Shown one piece after another: positions 61,996-64,000 of a stretch of 64,000 nucleotides of DNA (positions are counted from its first letter, which is position 1; each line of letters begins with the position of its first letter). The notes under the pieces were generated by a model. It saw only the letters and a list, made by a program, of their open reading frames with translations, made no database searches and was not told the DNA's origin. Origin of the DNA: Xanthomonas campestris pv. phormiicola (GTDB taxonomy: Bacteria > Pseudomonadota > Gammaproteobacteria > Xanthomonadales > Xanthomonadaceae); contig CP102593.1 of assembly GCA_025666215.1 (NCBI GenBank), positions 620,001-684,000 of the forward strand, written 5' to 3'. The translations under genes and the position numbers were made by a program.

Positions 61996-64000
61996 ATGAG
62001 CGAGGCAACACAACGGCCGCCGGCGCCGCAGGGTTTGCGCAAGGCGGCGCCGCTGCTGGCGCTGCTGCTGGCCGTGCTGGCCGGCTGGTTCGGCTGGAGC
62101 GGCGCGCAGCAGTGGCGCTACGAACACAGCGCCACGGAACTGCAGCAGGCGCGCGACGCGGCAGTGGCGCAGACCTCGCAGGCGCTGGCGGCCGCCGCCA
62201 AGCGCTTCGCCGCGCAACTGCGGCAGCCCGCGGTGCAGGCCGCCCTGGCGCGCGGCGACGCGACGACGGCCGCGCAGGCGCTGCGCGAGGGCTGGAAGGA
62301 CGCGGAAGACGCGCAAGTGCTGCCCGGCGACCTGAGCGCCGGCTACGCCGACGCGGGTGGCTTCGGCTACGGCCGCCTGGCGCTGCTGGAAAAGGCGTTG
62401 CTGACCGACGCGGTCGCCAGTGCGGTGATACGCGACGGCGGCGGTGCGCGACTGGGGCTGGCCGCGCCGGTGAGCCTGGACACGGGCGCCGGTGTCGCCT
62501 ACCTGCGCCTGCCGCTGCGCGTGCTGACCGCACCGATGGCGCAGGCCGCGGTTCCGGCCAGCGGCTACCTGGCGCTGCGCCAGGGCAGCTATGACGTGAT
62601 CGGTGCCGGCGATGCCGGCCTGGCCGACCATGGCGACGCGTTGTCGCGGCCGATCGGCAGCAGCGGGCTGCGGGTGGTCGCGGCGTTGCCCGACGCCGAG
62701 GCCGGCCTGCTCGGCCTGGAGGCGCTGCCCTGCCTGATCGTCGCCGGCCTGCTCGGCTTTTTGACCCTGGCGGTGCTGCTGGCCGCGCGCGGCCGCCTGC
62801 CGCGGCCGCGCCGCGCCAAGGCCGCCGCCGCGGCGGCCGAGCAGGAACCCACCCTGCGGCAGAGCCTGCAGCACCAGGAACCGCCGCCGCCGCCAGCGCT
62901 GCCCGAGGGCGAGGCCACGCCGGCCAGGACGGTGCCGGCGCTGACCGTGCCGGCCGGCATCTTCCGCGCCTACGACATCCGCGGCGTGGTCGGCCGCGAC
63001 CTCAGTCCGCAGGTCGCGGCGCTGATCGGCCAGGCGATCGGCGCGGTGATGCAGGAGCAGGGCCTGAACGAGGTGGTGGTCGGTCGCGACGGCCGCCTGT
63101 CCGGCCCGGAACTGTCGGCGGCATTGATCGACGGCCTGCGCCGCGCCGGCTGCCACGTCACCGACATCGGCCTGGCGCCGACCCCGGTGGTGTACTTCGC
63201 CAGCTTCCACCTGCGCGCCGGCAGCTGCGTGGCGGTGACCGGCAGCCACAACCCGCCGGAGTACAACGGCTTCAAGATCGTGGTCGGCGGCGAGACCCTG
63301 TCCGGCGCGGCGATCACCGACCTGTACGCGCGCATCAGCGAAGGCCACCTGCCGAGCGCCGCCGAGCCGGGGCGGCTGCAGCAGCGCGACGTCGGCGACG
63401 ACTACATCCAGCGCATCGCCGACGACGTGCAGCTGGACCGCCCGCTCAAGGTGGTGGCCGATGCCGGCAACGGCGTCGGCGGCGAACTGGCGCCGCGGCT
63501 GCTGGAGGCGATCGGCGCGGAGGTCATCCCGCTGTACTGCGACGTCGACGGCACCTTCCCCAATCACCACCCCGATCCCAGCGAGCCGCACAATCTGGAA
63601 GACCTGATCCAGACGGTGCAGCGTTTCGACGCCGACCTGGGCATCGCCTTCGACGGCGATGCCGACCGGCTCGGCGTGGTGACCAAGGAAGGCACGGTGA
63701 TCTACCCCGACCGGTTGCTGATGCTGTTCGCCGCCGACGTGCTGCAGCGCAACCCGGGCGCGCTGGTGATCTACGACGTCAAATGCACCGGCAAGCTGTC
63801 CGACTACGTGCTGCGCAACGGCGGCAGCCCGATGGTGTGGAAGACCGGGCATTCGCTGATCAAGGCGAAGATGCGCGAGACCGATGCCGAACTGGCCGGC
63901 GAGATGAGCGGCCACTTCTTCTTCAAGGAGCGCTGGTACGGCTTCGACGACGGCCTGTACGCGGCGGCGCGTCTGCTGGAGATCCTGGCGCAGCGCGAGG
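61996..64000 (+). CDS. xanA: Phosphomannomutase/phosphoglucomutase, cut by window end
   Basis: The gene is open to the window edge (668 codons seen). Residues from about 320 are the alpha-D-phosphohexomutase: IFRAYDIRG, the phosphoserine loop TGSHNPPEYNGFK, the metal loop FDGDADRLGVV, and GEMSGHFFFKE for sugar binding. It interconverts the 1- and 6-phosphates of glucose and mannose for exopolysaccharide (xanthan) and LPS. In front is a long extension with two membrane helices (about 18-38 and 250-270) around a periplasmic region, as in the long AlgC form of Pseudomonas. The ATG at 61996 is used. The last domain lies beyond the window. Confidence 0.92.
   Translation, partial: MSEATQRPPAPQGLRKAAPLLALLLAVLAGWFGWSGAQQWRYEHSATELQQARDAAVAQTSQALAAAAKRFAAQLRQPAVQAALARGDATTAAQALREGWKDAEDAQVLPGDLSAGYADAGGFGYGRLALLEKALLTDAVASAVIRDGGGARLGLAAPVSLDTGAGVAYLRLPLRVLTAPMAQAAVPASGYLALRQGSYDVIGAGDAGLADHGDALSRPIGSSGLRVVAALPDAEAGLLGLEALPCLIVAGLLGFLTLAVLLAARGRLPRPRRAKAAAAAAEQEPTLRQSLQHQEPPPPPALPEGEATPARTVPALTVPAGIFRAYDIRGVVGRDLSPQVAALIGQAIGAVMQEQGLNEVVVGRDGRLSGPELSAALIDGLRRAGCHVTDIGLAPTPVVYFASFHLRAGSCVAVTGSHNPPEYNGFKIVVGGETLSGAAITDLYARISEGHLPSAAEPGRLQQRDVGDDYIQRIADDVQLDRPLKVVADAGNGVGGELAPRLLEAIGAEVIPLYCDVDGTFPNHHPDPSEPHNLEDLIQTVQRFDADLGIAFDGDADRLGVVTKEGTVIYPDRLLMLFAADVLQRNPGALVIYDVKCTGKLSDYVLRNGGSPMVWKTGHSLIKAKMRETDAELAGEMSGHFFFKERWYGFDDGLYAAARLLEILAQRE

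Noticed and set aside
61417..63915. 832-codon minus-strand frame opposite dut and the phosphohexomutase
   Set aside because: Shadow frame; both genes on the plus strand show their catalytic motifs.

Overview
The window is high-GC gammaproteobacterial chromosome, most likely Xanthomonas or a close relative in the Xanthomonadaceae. The flanking gene blocks (ubiA; yifB-ubiK-P-II; speE/speA; argS-SPOR-radC-coaBC-dut-xanA/algC) and the protein families inside the island (AHH-type toxin with an Imm11-like immunity protein) fit that family. The genus is inferred from gene content only.

The left flank (1-2583) holds a small lipoprotein with a SecDF-P1-like domain, an 18-base G run, ubiA, and a tRNA-Arg(CCG). 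A P4-type integrase gene starts about 160 bp after the tRNA. The last part of the tRNA, TTCGAATCCCTCCGGG (2561-2576), recurs exactly at 38775-38790. Paired GGGGGCATT-type repeats also lie just inside both ends (2696-2716 and 38701-38721). The 36.2 kb between them is therefore a genomic island, probably an integrative mobilisable element, because it has a MobA/MobL relaxase but no conjugation genes.

The island has three parts. (1) Mobility and maintenance (2.7-14.2 kb): integrase, relaxase, AlpA-like regulator, DUF3987 protein, an XRE regulator divergent from a J-domain protein with three small lipoprotein/membrane genes, a RadC-like protein and a DUF932 protein. (2) Toxin region (14.9-21.4 kb): a catalytically degenerate AHH-domain paralogue, an Imm11-family (DUF1629) immunity protein, a 1368-residue protein with an intact N-terminal AHH motif, 13-residue repeats and a poly-Gly tail, then a membrane coiled-coil protein and a secreted protein. 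(3) Defence region (24.7-38.0 kb): a five-gene, almost gapless minus-strand operon. It encodes a cytosine-C5 DNA methyltransferase, three proteins that look like the DndF/G/H (DptF/G/H) restriction module, and a Vsr mismatch endonuclease. An AbiEi-like regulator lies before it and a possible PD-(D/E)XK protein after it. No phosphorothioation genes are present, so this looks like a DndFGH-type restriction module paired with cytosine methylation. It is the best candidate here for an undescribed system. The island also carries a complete IS3-family element (23356-24609, 3-bp GTC duplication) inside an already broken receiver-domain gene, and an IS5-family remnant near its right end.

The right flank (38.8-64 kb) is chromosomal. 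It holds an alpha/beta hydrolase, yifB/comM, ubiK, a P-II gene, speE, speA, a compact biosynthetic cluster (single-module C-A-PCP-TE NRPS, glycosyltransferase and acyltransferase), a LysR-regulated CMD/tautomerase/DUF4865 operon, an SDR, a SPOR-domain protein, argS, radC, coaBC, dut, and a membrane-anchored phosphomannomutase/phosphoglucomutase cut by the window end.
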